Of a stretch of DNA of 64,000 nucleotides, positions 53,079 to 62,686 are shown in pieces. The stretch is from CAYOWK01 sp964407665 (GTDB lineage Bacteria > Pseudomonadota > Alphaproteobacteria > Caulobacterales > Hyphomonadaceae): assembly GCA_964407665.1 (NCBI GenBank), contig CAYOWK010000011.1, positions 21,298 to 85,297 on the forward strand, read 5' to 3'. A model generated the notes under the pieces. The model made no database searches and was not told where the DNA came from. It saw only the letters and a list, made by a program, of their open reading frames with translations. The translations under genes were made by a program, and so were the position numbers. How positions within the stretch are numbered: the stretch's first letter is position 1; every line of letters starts with the position of its first letter.

Positions 53079-53933
53079 TCAGGCGCGCAGGCGTTCGGCG
53101 CGTTGCGGGTTGTTCGAGTTCAGCCACGCGTCGGTCAGGGGCGTCATCCAGCGGCATGCGTCATCGATGAAGGTCAGCGCCTTCATCGGATCGGACACAG
53201 GCTTTTGCGCCATCTGGTAGGCTTCACGCATCCGGCGGGCGCGCTTGGGATTGTTCAGGATGAACAGGTCGCGGCGCAGATCGAGATCCTCCGTGTAGAC
53301 CTGCTCGCGCTCGAGCACGAGAGCGAAGCCGGCGGAGACCACAGCCAGCCCGGCGTCGGAGACGGCGGCGCGTACGCGGTCTTCCGTCTTGGCGGCGGAG
53401 ACGCGGCGGGTCGCGGCGAGCATGCGCGTGCGGAAGGCGAGGATGTCGCCATTGACGGCGGCGGCGTCCAGCTTCTGCGGCGCCAGCATGCGACTCATGT
53501 TGCGGCCGGCGACGCAGTGCGAGTTAACGGCAAGACGGAAGCGGGCGAGCGAGAAGGCGCCGTCGGTTGTGAAGACGTCCTTCCAGTCGAAAACCGAAAC
53601 CGAGATGCGCCCCAGCGAAGCGTGACGGCGGCGAAGCTGGGCGGCGACCGCCATTTCCCAGGCCTCTCGTACGCGGATGTCGGCAGCACCGGGCGCGCCC
53701 AGCCGCAGCAGGATCAGGAACGACGCGCCGCCCGAACGGCTGCGCGCAGCAGGACCCGACAGGTAGACGGAGTGCAGGCGTTCGCCAAAGCGTTCCAGGG
53801 CCAGATCTGCGGCTTCCTCGGCGGCGTCGATCGCGGAACGGGATATGCCCTCTCGCGGCGAGGCGACGTTTGTAACGCGCCCCCAGTAGTCCTGCGGCCA
53901 GAACTGTCCACGCACACGAGCTGCTTGCGTCAT
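53079..53933 (-). CDS. Hypothetical protein, possibly nucleotidyltransferase-like
   Basis: 284 residues from ATG 53933. The middle (LHSVYLSGPAARSRSGGASFLILLRL, then ISVSVFDWKDVF) has the layout of a nucleotidyltransferase domain with the usual GS and DxD residues missing or changed, so activity is doubtful. The C-terminal third is helical (EDLDLRRDLFILNNPKRARR, AYQMAQKPVSDPMKALTFID). No signal peptide. A weak assignment. Confidence 0.6.
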   Translation of the reverse strand: MTQAARVRGQFWPQDYWGRVTNVASPREGISRSAIDAAEEAADLALERFGERLHSVYLSGPAARSRSGGASFLILLRLGAPGAADIRVREAWEMAVAAQLRRRHASLGRISVSVFDWKDVFTTDGAFSLARFRLAVNSHCVAGRNMSRMLAPQKLDAAAVNGDILAFRTRMLAATRRVSAAKTEDRVRAAVSDAGLAVVSAGFALVLEREQVYTEDLDLRRDLFILNNPKRARRMREAYQMAQKPVSDPMKALTFIDDACRWMTPLTDAWLNSNNPQRAERLRA

Positions 53934-54196
53934 ATCCGTACTCCCATCCCACCCCCCTCGCACTTATGGCGCCAATCCGGCCTCGGCCGGGGTGAAACCA
54001 TGAAAGAAGCGTAAATGAGCTTTGGGCGCGGGCAAGAAAAATCATCCGCTGAAAAGCAGTTGCGGACAGGGAAAGGGTTAATACGCACAGGCCTGTGGGA
54101 AGCGGTGCAATGGCAGGCAGGCGCCGTATTGCTGCGGGCGTAAACCAGTCCGAAGGTTCCCGCCGCTGGGGAGGCGGTACGGCGGCCCGGGGCCCT

Positions 54197-55306
54197 CTAC
54201 TCGAAAATGATCTGCGGCGGCGCCTTGCCGGGCGCTGCGGCAGCCTTGCAGACGCCCTCCGCCAGAAGGGCGAAGGCCTGCGCAGCCAGCCCCTCTCCCG
54301 CCGCAGCCGGCAGGCCGGTGTCGCCGCCTTCGCGCAGGTCGGCGAGGATCGGCAGGGCGCCCAGAAACGGAACGCCCATTTCGCCCGCTGTCCTTTGCGC
54401 GCCGCCCTGTCCGAACGGATAGGCGCGAGCCCCGTCCGGCATCTCGAACCACGCCATGTTCTCGACCACACCGAGAATGGGCACGGACGCCTTGCGGAAC
54501 ATCGCCACGCCCCGGCGAACGTCCGCCAGCGCCAGCTCCTGCGGCGTCGAGACGATCACCGCTCCGTCCAGCGCCAGCTTCTGCACCAGCGACAGCTGGA
54601 CCTCGCCTGTGCCGGGCGGGGTGTCGATGAACAGGATGTCGAGCGCGCCCCATTCGGTGTCGGCGATCAGCTGGTTGATCGCGGACATCACCATCGGTCC
54701 CCGCCAGGCGACGGCCTGGTCCGGATCGACCAGATAGCCGATGGACTGGGTGACCAGGCCATGCGCCTCGACCGGGATCATCTTCTTTGCGGGGGTGAGC
54801 GTCGGTTTCCGGTCTTTCGTTCCCAGCATGGTCGGCAGGGACGGCCCGAAGATGTCGGCGTCCAGCAAACCGACCCTCAGTCCGGACCGGGCGGCGGCGA
54901 CCGCAAGGTTGACGGCGACAGTCGACTTGCCGACGCCGCCCTTTCCCGAAGCCACAGCCACAATGGCGGCGGCCGGACGGCCGGTCGCTGCTGCAGGGGG
55001 CGGAGGGGGGGCGATCCGGGCCTTTGGCGCGGCGGGCGCGATGGGCGTGTCGGAATGTGCGGTCAGGACGGCGGTTACGGCGCTGATCCCCGGGACCGCG
55101 CGGACTGCGGCCTCGGCGGCCGCACGTACCGGCTCGTCCGCCTGTCCGCCGGGCGCTTCCAGGACAAACCCGGCCCGGCCCTCGGGACGAACAACGAGAC
55201 CGGCGATGCGGCCTGACGAAAACAGGCCGGCGCCCGTTGCAGGATCAATGACGGTGTCGAGCGCGGCGCGGACGGCGGCTTCAAGAGGCGAGGGGGCAGG
55301 CGGCAT
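54197..55306 (-). CDS. mrp: Mrp/NBP35-family iron-sulfur carrier ATPase (ApbC)
   Basis: 369 residues. N-terminal DUF59/MIP18-like domain (LEAAVRAALDTVIDPATGAG), a Pro-rich linker, then the deviant Walker A ASGKGGVGKSTVAVNLA (121-128), GLLDADIFGPSLPTM, FIDTPPGTGEVQLSL and VENMAWFEMPDG. The CxxC motif normally found after NM(S/A)YF is absent (FEMPDGARAYPFG instead, residues 287-299). Members help assemble or transfer Fe-S clusters. Loss of the cysteines could alter cluster binding. Confidence 0.92.
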   Translation of the reverse strand: MPPAPSPLEAAVRAALDTVIDPATGAGLFSSGRIAGLVVRPEGRAGFVLEAPGGQADEPVRAAAEAAVRAVPGISAVTAVLTAHSDTPIAPAAPKARIAPPPPPAAATGRPAAAIVAVASGKGGVGKSTVAVNLAVAAARSGLRVGLLDADIFGPSLPTMLGTKDRKPTLTPAKKMIPVEAHGLVTQSIGYLVDPDQAVAWRGPMVMSAINQLIADTEWGALDILFIDTPPGTGEVQLSLVQKLALDGAVIVSTPQELALADVRRGVAMFRKASVPILGVVENMAWFEMPDGARAYPFGQGGAQRTAGEMGVPFLGALPILADLREGGDTGLPAAAGEGLAAQAFALLAEGVCKAAAAPGKAPPQIIFE

Positions 55307-55345
55307 GATCTGGGGGACGTCTCCGGGCAGCGGAGCCCCGGATCG

Positions 55346-56365
55346 TCAGCCCTTTGCGGAAAACAGGCGCCGGACGGCGATGCCCCACAGGCCGGCGAAG
55401 ATCGGAGCCGCCATTCGGGGGTCTCTTAGCACGATCCCGAGCGCCCGGAAGACGCGGCCGGATTTCAGGGCCGCCATGAAATCGATCCAGCCGAGCTTCT
55501 CCAGCGTGGAGAGCCTGTGGGCCCGGATCGCGCGGATCTCCGACTTCTGGAAGACCGGCATCCGCAGCAGGCGGTCGTCGGAGGCCAGGTAGGCCGCAAG
55601 GTCGGCGCGGCTGTGACGGCCCGACAGGCTGTCCTCGCGCACCAGGCTGACATAGCCGCACCAGGGCGTCAGACGCATGCGGGCGCCGCGCGCCAGCATG
55701 CGTGCGTAAAGGTCGTAGTCCTCGCCCAGACGCATGTCCTCGGCGTAGCGGATCGCGTGCTGGTCGAGGAACTCGCGCCGCATCAGCGGCTTGAAGAAGC
55801 CCATCTCGCGCCGGTCCTGTCCTTTGCGGGGGATGTCGTTGATCACGAACGTCTCGAACGCCACGTCCTGCGGCTGCGGCCCATCCCGGAACCACATCGG
55901 CGCACCGCGTGAAACGTCGCTGGTCGTCTGCACGAGGTCGTCGGCGATCATGTCATACCCCTGCCCGGTGAGGGGGATCAGCGCAGCGAGGCGCCCCGCC
56001 TCCATCCAGTCGTCGCTGTCGAGGACGCAGACCCACGGCGACGTGCTGGCGTCGATGGCGACGTTGCGGGCGCGGGCTGGACCGGAATTCCGGGTCAGCG
56101 GGATGACCTTGAGCCGCGACGTGCCATCATCGGCCGCCCAGGCGGCCTCGACGGTCGCGCCGCCGTCGTTCGAAGCGTCGTCGACAACAACGACTTCGCG
56201 CGCTTCAGGCTGTGCGAGAGCGCTGGAGACGGCGCGCCCGATTGTCGCTGATGCACGCCATGCCGCGATAATTATGGTTACGCTTGCGGCGGCGTATGCG
56301 TCCGCTACTGGAGCGGCGACGCCGTCATTCACAGTACAGTCGATGATTTCAGCGCTGTTTGTCAT
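55346..56365 (-). CDS. Family 2 glycosyltransferase
   Basis: 339 residues from ATG 56365 (a GTG at 56386 is an alternative; neither has a strong ribosome site). GT-A fold motifs: VTIIIAAWRASATIGRAVSS, VVVVDDASNDGG, NSGPARARNVAID, and VCVLDSDDWME with the metal-binding DxD. The C-terminal part includes EDYDLYARMLARGARM. It probably adds a sugar to an envelope polysaccharide or lipid. Acceptor and donor unknown; no other polysaccharide genes are adjacent. Confidence 0.87.
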   Translation of the reverse strand: MTNSAEIIDCTVNDGVAAPVADAYAAASVTIIIAAWRASATIGRAVSSALAQPEAREVVVVDDASNDGGATVEAAWAADDGTSRLKVIPLTRNSGPARARNVAIDASTSPWVCVLDSDDWMEAGRLAALIPLTGQGYDMIADDLVQTTSDVSRGAPMWFRDGPQPQDVAFETFVINDIPRKGQDRREMGFFKPLMRREFLDQHAIRYAEDMRLGEDYDLYARMLARGARMRLTPWCGYVSLVREDSLSGRHSRADLAAYLASDDRLLRMPVFQKSEIRAIRAHRLSTLEKLGWIDFMAALKSGRVFRALGIVLRDPRMAAPIFAGLWGIAVRRLFSAKG

Positions 56366-56482
56366 GAGAACCGGCTTTGATGTCACCGGAGGGCATGCAA
56401 GTTGTCAGCCAGACCGAGACTTGGCCTCGCGCTTCATTTGGGCTTCGCATCGATCAAACACGCGCGAACTCACGTCACGGGA

Positions 56483-56512
56483 CTTGAAGCGCGCTTAATT
56501 GCTGCGCAACTA
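56483..56512 (+). promoter_or_regulatory. Weak promoter candidate for hflK
   Basis: CTTGAA (56483-56488) is 18 nt from CAACTA (56507-56512), about 57 bp before the hflK ATG. The -35 box equals the alphaproteobacterial heat-shock sigma consensus, the -10 box does not fit well. Heat control of hflKC is known elsewhere, so it is listed as a candidate only. Confidence 0.25.
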
Positions 56513-56568
56513 GTGCTATTCAATAAACAGACCTGATACGACCGGTTCAAACCCAAAAGGAGGGGCGT

Positions 56569-57723
56569 ATGCCCTGGAACGACCAGAAGGGCGGCGGCGG
56601 CGGCCCGTGGGGCAGCGGCTCAGGCGGCGGACCCGGCGGCAACGACGACAGCCCGTGGGGCCGTCCCAACCGTCCCCCCGGCGGCAACAACAATGGCGGC
56701 CGCCAGCCGGAAAAGCCCGACCTTGAAGAGACGCTCCGGCGCATGCAGGACAAGTTCCGCGGCAAGCCGGGCGGCGGCAATGGCAGTGGCGGCCGTCCGG
56801 CCGGACCTGGCGGCGGAGCACGCGGCTTCGGCACGACCGGCCTCGTCATCCTGATCGGGATCGGCGTCGTCGGCTGGCTGATGACCGGCATCTATCAGGT
56901 CAACGAACAGTCCAGCGCGGTTGTCCTGCGCTTTGGCGAGTATCACCGCACCGAGGGGCCGGGCTTCAAGATCCGCCTGCCGAACCCGATCGAGTCGCAC
57001 TCCACGCTGCAGGTCAACGTGATCAACGAGACGGCCATCGGCGAGCGCGCCGGCGAAAATCTCATGCTGACCGGCGACGAAAACATCGTGGACATCGATT
57101 TCTCCATCAACTGGAAGATCAATTCCCCGCAGCAATACCTGTTCAACATCTCCGAGCCGCAGGAGCTGATCCGCCAGATCGGCGAGAGCGCCATGCGCGA
57201 AGTCGTCGGCGCCAGCGCCTTCGAGCCCATCACGACGGGCGATCGCACGGGCGTCGAGCAGCGCGTGCAGGCCCTGATGCAGTCGACGCTCAACAGCTAC
57301 CAGTCCGGCATCGAGATTGTCTCGATCTCGCTCAAGGGCGCCACCGCGCCTGCCGAGGTTGTCGAGGTCCAGCGCGACGTCTCCAGCGCCGAGCAGGACA
57401 AGGCCCGCCGCGAGGCGGAAGCCAACGCCTACCGCAACAAGGTTGTGCCCGAAGCGCGCGGTGAAGCGCAGCGGATGCTCCAGGAGGGCGAAGCCTACAA
57501 GGAATCGATGGTCGCCATCGCGCGAGGCGAGGCCGATCGCTTCAACTCGATCTACGAGGAATACCGGAAGTCGCCGCGCGTCACGCGCGAGCGGATGTTC
57601 CTCGAGACGATGGAGGGCGTTCTCGGCCGGACCGAAAACACCATTGTGGACACGAAGCAGGGAACGGTGCCGATCCTTCCGCTTGACCAGCTCCGTGGCC
57701 GTTCGACGGAAAGGGCTCAGTGA
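56569..57723 (+). CDS. hflK: Membrane protease modulator HflK
   Basis: 384 residues. The N-terminal 85 residues are Gly/Pro/Asn-rich (GNDDSPWGRPNRPPGG), one membrane helix is at about 86-110 (TGLVILIGIGVVGWLMTGIY), and the SPFH/prohibitin domain follows (QSSAVVLRFGEYHRTEGPGF, INWKINSPQQYLFNI). With HflC it forms a large periplasm-facing complex that regulates the FtsH protease. An AGGAGGGG ribosome site precedes the ATG, and the stop overlaps the hflC start (TGATG). Confidence 0.96.
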   Translation: MPWNDQKGGGGGPWGSGSGGGPGGNDDSPWGRPNRPPGGNNNGGRQPEKPDLEETLRRMQDKFRGKPGGGNGSGGRPAGPGGGARGFGTTGLVILIGIGVVGWLMTGIYQVNEQSSAVVLRFGEYHRTEGPGFKIRLPNPIESHSTLQVNVINETAIGERAGENLMLTGDENIVDIDFSINWKINSPQQYLFNISEPQELIRQIGESAMREVVGASAFEPITTGDRTGVEQRVQALMQSTLNSYQSGIEIVSISLKGATAPAEVVEVQRDVSSAEQDKARREAEANAYRNKVVPEARGEAQRMLQEGEAYKESMVAIARGEADRFNSIYEEYRKSPRVTRERMFLETMEGVLGRTENTIVDTKQGTVPILPLDQLRGRSTERAQ

Positions 57724-58607
57724 TGCAGCGCTTCATCGTGATCTTCGGGATTATCGCCGCCGTCGCGCTGGTGATCGTCTCCAACGCCTTCTACATCGTT
57801 CGCCTCGACCAGCAGGCGATCGTGATCCAGTTCGGCCGTCAGGTCGCCGTGGTCAACGCTGGCGACGCCGAGGACGCGGGTCTGCACGTCAAGATCCCGT
57901 TCCTCCAGAACATCCAGATGTACGACAAGAAGAACCTCGGCTTCGACCTTGCCGAGGAAGAGATTGTCGCGGGCGACCAGCAGCGCCTGATCGTCGACGC
58001 CATCGCCCGGTGGCGCATCAAGGATCCGCTGCAGTTCTACCGCGCCGCCAATACGCAGGCGAACGGTGAAGACCAGCTTCGCCAGCGTATGCGTTCGGCG
58101 CTGCGCGGCGTGCTCGGCAAGGTTCCGACCCCGGCCATCGTGTCGGGCCAGCGCGCCCAGCTGATGCAGGAAATCCGCACCTCGCTGCAGACCACCATGG
58201 CCAGCTTCGGCGTCGAGATCATCGACGTCCGGATCCGCCGGGCCGACCTGCCGCAAGCCAACTCCGAGCGGGTCTTCGAGCGGATGAAGTCCGAACTGCA
58301 GCAGAAAGCGTCCCAGTATCGCGCCGAAGGCGAGGAGCTCTATCTCTCCATCGTCGGCGATGCGGACCGGCAGGCCGTGGTTCTCAAGGCGGAAGCCAAC
58401 CAGAAATCGCAGCAGCTGCGAGGCGAGGGCGACGCCCTGCGGAACCAGATCTACGCCGAGGCCTATGGCAAGGACGCCGAGTTCTTCACCTTCTATCGCT
58501 CGCTCCAGGCCTATGAGCGGTCGATCAAGGCGGGAACGCCGATGGTCCTCTCGCCTGACAGCGACTTCTTCAAATACTTCGGCGACAGCGAAGGCCGCGG
58601 CCGCTGA
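57723..58607 (+). CDS. hflC: Membrane protease modulator HflC
   Basis: 294 residues from ATG 57723, overlapping the hflK stop by one base; an in-frame GTG lies directly before. One N-terminal membrane helix (FIVIFGIIAAVALVIVSNAF), then the SPFH domain (LDQQAIVIQFGRQVAVV, LLGKVPTPAIVSG in variant form) and a C-terminal helical region ending GTPMVLSPDSDFFKYFG. Partner of HflK in the FtsH-regulating complex. The terminator at 58657 follows. Confidence 0.96.
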   Translation: MQRFIVIFGIIAAVALVIVSNAFYIVRLDQQAIVIQFGRQVAVVNAGDAEDAGLHVKIPFLQNIQMYDKKNLGFDLAEEEIVAGDQQRLIVDAIARWRIKDPLQFYRAANTQANGEDQLRQRMRSALRGVLGKVPTPAIVSGQRAQLMQEIRTSLQTTMASFGVEIIDVRIRRADLPQANSERVFERMKSELQQKASQYRAEGEELYLSIVGDADRQAVVLKAEANQKSQQLRGEGDALRNQIYAEAYGKDAEFFTFYRSLQAYERSIKAGTPMVLSPDSDFFKYFGDSEGRGR

Positions 58608-58656
58608 AACCAGACGGGGGCAGGCTCAGGCGCCTCAACCGGTCCACCTGATTGGG

Positions 58657-58682
58657 CCCGCGCTTCCGGATGGAGGCGCGGG
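58657..58682 (+). terminator. Intrinsic terminator after hflC
   Basis: CCCGCGC and GCGCGGG form a 7-bp stem around a 12-nt loop, followed by TCTTTCATTTT, 50 bp after the hflC stop. It separates hflKC from degP. Confidence 0.8.
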
Positions 58683-58765
58683 TCTTTCATTTTAGGGCCA
58701 TTCTCACTGCAGCGTGAGGGACCTGCGTTCTTGCGGGCGCCAGCGTCTGGCGCCATCGTGCATTC

Positions 58766-60331
<1,566 letters not shown>

Positions 60332-60408
60332 AGCCCGATGCCAGCAAGCTGAGTAAGCTTGATGGCTGAATCGGTCTCTAAACCGGAAATGCGCCGATCA
60401 CGCGAGAG

Positions 60409-61299
60409 TTAGCTCTCGCGGATCTCCTCCTCGCCATAGCCCTGGAAGAACAGGGCGGCGGTGAGATCGGTGTGTTCGATGCGAGCCAGCGTCTCGCGGG
60501 CGACAATCGGCTTGGCCCTGTAGGCGACGCCAAGGCCGGCTGCGCGGATCATGTCGAGATCGTTGGCGCCGTCTCCCATCGCAATGGCGTCAGCCGCTGT
60601 GCCGCCCAATGCTGCGGTTTCCTCGATCAGCGCGGCCAGCTTGGCCTCGCGTCCCAGAATTGGACGCCCAACGTCTCCAGTCAGGCTTGTCCCCGCCTCG
60701 ATCAGGGTATTGGCGCGGTCGGCATGGAACCCCGCAGCGGCGGCGACCCGCGAGGTAAAGAAGCTGAAGCCGCCGGACACCAGCACGCAGCGCGCGCCGT
60801 GCGCCTTCATGGTCGAGACAAGGGCGAGGGCGCCGGGGTTCAACGTAACCCGTTCGCGGTAGCAGGCCTCCAGCGCCGCAACGCCGAGACCCTTCAGCAT
60901 GGCGACGCGTGTGGTCAGCGCCTCCTCGAAGTTGAGTTCGCCGCGCATGGCGCGCTCGGTGATCGCGGAGACCTCTGCCTTGAGACCTGCAAAATCCGCC
61001 AGTTCGTCGAGGCATTCCTGCCCGATGATGGTGGAATCCATGTCCGAGATCAGCAGGCGCTTGCGGCGATTGTCGGTGGGGGTCAGCGCCCAGTCGGCCG
61101 CTTCGGAGGCCGCCACCCCATCAAGATATTCGACTAGCTCGGCGCGGGCGTCCGGCGTTATGATCCGTTCGGATACGGACCATTTCGAGCCCTCCCGGCG
61201 AATGGGCGATCCAGTAGCCCCGGGCGCCCTGTCCGCCACGCTGGCGGCAGCGCCCCCTGCGCGCGTGACAACGGTCAGGACATGGTTATGAGGGGCCAT
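60409..61299 (-). CDS. serB: Phosphoserine phosphatase
   Basis: 296 residues from ATG 61299 (ATG 61317 also possible). A short N-terminal ACT-like part is followed by the HAD domain: DMDSTIIGQECLDELA with nucleophile D86, VSGGFSFFTSRVA, and AMGDGANDLDMIRAAGLGVAY. It makes the last step of serine synthesis, releasing phosphate from phosphoserine. Divergent from miaA, with the possible start codons close together. Confidence 0.93.
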   Translation of the reverse strand: MAPHNHVLTVVTRAGGAAASVADRAPGATGSPIRREGSKWSVSERIITPDARAELVEYLDGVAASEAADWALTPTDNRRKRLLISDMDSTIIGQECLDELADFAGLKAEVSAITERAMRGELNFEEALTTRVAMLKGLGVAALEACYRERVTLNPGALALVSTMKAHGARCVLVSGGFSFFTSRVAAAAGFHADRANTLIEAGTSLTGDVGRPILGREAKLAALIEETAALGGTAADAIAMGDGANDLDMIRAAGLGVAYRAKPIVARETLARIEHTDLTAALFFQGYGEEEIRES

Positions 61300-61376
61300 C
61301 GGAAGGTGGGGTCTCATCGGCCCGCCGGGGCGGGATACAGGGGGACAACGGATGCGACGGCGAAACGCCGGCCGCA

Positions 61377-62330
61377 TTGGCAGGCTTGGGAACGTCGTCG
61401 CGAGTGCGGGCAGCTATCCTAATTCACGGGCCGACGGCAAGCGGCAAGACCCGCCTCGCCATCGAGCTGGCGAAGCGTCTGGACGGTGATGTCGTCAACG
61501 CAGACGCCATGCAGGTCTACGCCGGTCTGAACGTGCTGACGGCCCGGCCCGACGCCGCCGAACTCGCCGAGGCCCGCCACGTTCTCTTCGGTCATGTTGA
61601 CGCTGCGACGCGCCATTCGGTCGCGCGCTGGCTGTCTGAGGCGACGGCTGAGATTGCGGCCATCCGCGAGGCGGGCCGCACGCCCATCGTCGTGGGCGGC
61701 ACGGGCATGTACCTGCAGGCCCTGATCGAGGGCCTCGCAGAGGCGCCGCCGATACCCGACGCGGTGCGCGAAGAAGCTCGCACATTCGTGGCCTCTGACG
61801 TCAAAGCCGCCTGGACCCGCCTGCAGGAGGTGGACCCCGACAGCGCCGCCCGCATTCAGCCGCAGGACCGCCAGCGCATCGCGCGGGCGCTGGAAGTGTT
61901 CCTGGCGTCGGGCCGCCCTCTGACCAGCTTCCGTATCGAGGCCCGCCCGGCTCTGGCTGCTGGCGAGTGGACCAGCCTGGCGCTGACGCCACAGCGCGAG
62001 GCGACCTACGCCCGTATCGACGTGCGGGTGGATACGATGATGAAACGCGGCGCCCTCGAAGAGGCGCGCGCGCTGTGGGAGCGCCAGATCGAACCCGAGG
62101 CGCCGGTCATGCGCGCCCACGGCATGCCGGGCTTCTCCGACTATTTCGCCGGCCGCGCGACGCTGGAACAGGCCGTCGAGCGCTGCAAGCGCGACACCCG
62201 CCGCTACGCCAAGCGGCAGATGACCTGGATCGCCCACCAGTTCCCCTTCTGGCCCCGCGTCCCCTCCGAAGACCTCAACATCCGCGCCCGCGTCGCCGTC
62301 ACCTTCTGGGAGACGGCCGGGCAGGGGTGA
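61377..62330 (+). CDS. miaA: tRNA dimethylallyltransferase
   Basis: 317 residues from TTG 61377; no ATG precedes the P-loop, and GTG 61404 is the other choice. HGPTASGKTRLAIELA is the P-loop, followed by VNADAMQVYAGLNVLTARP, IVVGGTGMYLQALIEGL, RIARALEVFLASGRPL and MRAHGMPGFSDYFAGR with KRQMTWIAHQFPF. It adds the isopentenyl group to A37 of tRNAs reading UNN codons. In related genomes it also lies between serB and ilvB/ilvI. Confidence 0.94.
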   Translation: MAGLGTSSRVRAAILIHGPTASGKTRLAIELAKRLDGDVVNADAMQVYAGLNVLTARPDAAELAEARHVLFGHVDAATRHSVARWLSEATAEIAAIREAGRTPIVVGGTGMYLQALIEGLAEAPPIPDAVREEARTFVASDVKAAWTRLQEVDPDSAARIQPQDRQRIARALEVFLASGRPLTSFRIEARPALAAGEWTSLALTPQREATYARIDVRVDTMMKRGALEEARALWERQIEPEAPVMRAHGMPGFSDYFAGRATLEQAVERCKRDTRRYAKRQMTWIAHQFPFWPRVPSEDLNIRARVAVTFWETAGQG

Positions 62331-62371
62331 GGCGCGTAGGCGGGGATGCCGGCATCTAGCACGGGTCGCCG

Positions 62372-62402
62372 TTACACTACACGAACCATTCGTGTAGTGT
62401 AA
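62372..62402. promoter_or_regulatory. 31-nt perfect palindrome between miaA and the ilv leader
   Basis: TTACACTACACGAA, CCA, then the exact complement. The 14-bp stem is AT-rich relative to the genome. It lies 41 bp after miaA and 50 bp before the -35 box of the ilv promoter. No T-run follows, so an operator is more likely than a terminator. Confidence 0.5.
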
Positions 62403-62451
62403 AAGCTCCACCTCACGCTGCGTGGGTCAAATCTGCCCCTGCGGCGCCGGA

Positions 62452-62480
62452 TTGACCCGGCCAGACAGAACGGCTAAGGG
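62452..62480 (+). promoter_or_regulatory. Caulobacter-type vegetative promoter for the ilv leader
   Basis: TTGACCC (62452-62458), 14-nt spacer, GCTAAGGG (62473-62480). This matches the Caulobacter housekeeping consensus TTGaCgS-N10-14-GCTANAWC well. Transcription would begin near 62487, about 25 nt before the leader-peptide ATG, which fits an attenuation leader. Confidence 0.6.
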
Positions 62481-62512
62481 ACAAGTGACCCGATTGCGGG
62501 GGAGTTTTGACC

Positions 62513-62566
62513 ATGGCTGCGATGTCGCGCCTCGTACTCGTAGGAAGCTCGCCGACCGTACGCTGA
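62513..62566 (+). CDS. ilv operon leader peptide
   Basis: 17 codons: MAAMSRLVLVGSSPTVR, ending TGA. The ribosome site GGGGGAG is 9 bp ahead. Four consecutive regulatory codons Leu-Val-Leu-Val (62531-62542) would make ribosomes stall when branched-chain aminoacyl-tRNAs are scarce. It lies upstream of a terminator and of ilvI, whose product makes the first common step of valine/leucine/isoleucine synthesis. Too short for standard gene finders. Confidence 0.85.
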   Translation: MAAMSRLVLVGSSPTVR

Positions 62567-62590
62567 CAGCAGCGGAAACGGACCGGCGAG
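62548..62590 (+). promoter_or_regulatory. Leader stem of the ilv attenuator
   Basis: CTCGCCG (62548-62554) inside the end of the leader peptide pairs exactly with CGGCGAG (62584-62590), just before the terminator stem. A ribosome stalled on the Leu/Val codons would cover the left arm, freeing the right arm. This is the expected early (pause) stem of an attenuator; the antiterminator pairing itself was not resolved. Confidence 0.5.
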
Positions 62591-62598
62591 TTGCACAC

Positions 62599-62627
62599 AA
62601 AGGGCCCTTCGAGGCCCTTTTTCTTTT
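62599..62627 (+). terminator. Attenuator terminator before ilvI
   Basis: AAAGGGCC, loop CTTCGA, GGCCCTTT, then TTCTTTT: an 8-bp stem with a run of T residues, 33 bp after the leader-peptide stop and 60 bp before the ilvI start. It should end most transcripts when branched-chain amino acids are plentiful. Confidence 0.88.
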
Positions 62628-62686
62628 CCCCGAAATGCGCAGAACAGACCCCAGACCAGACCCCGGAACTGACGACGAGACGACAG

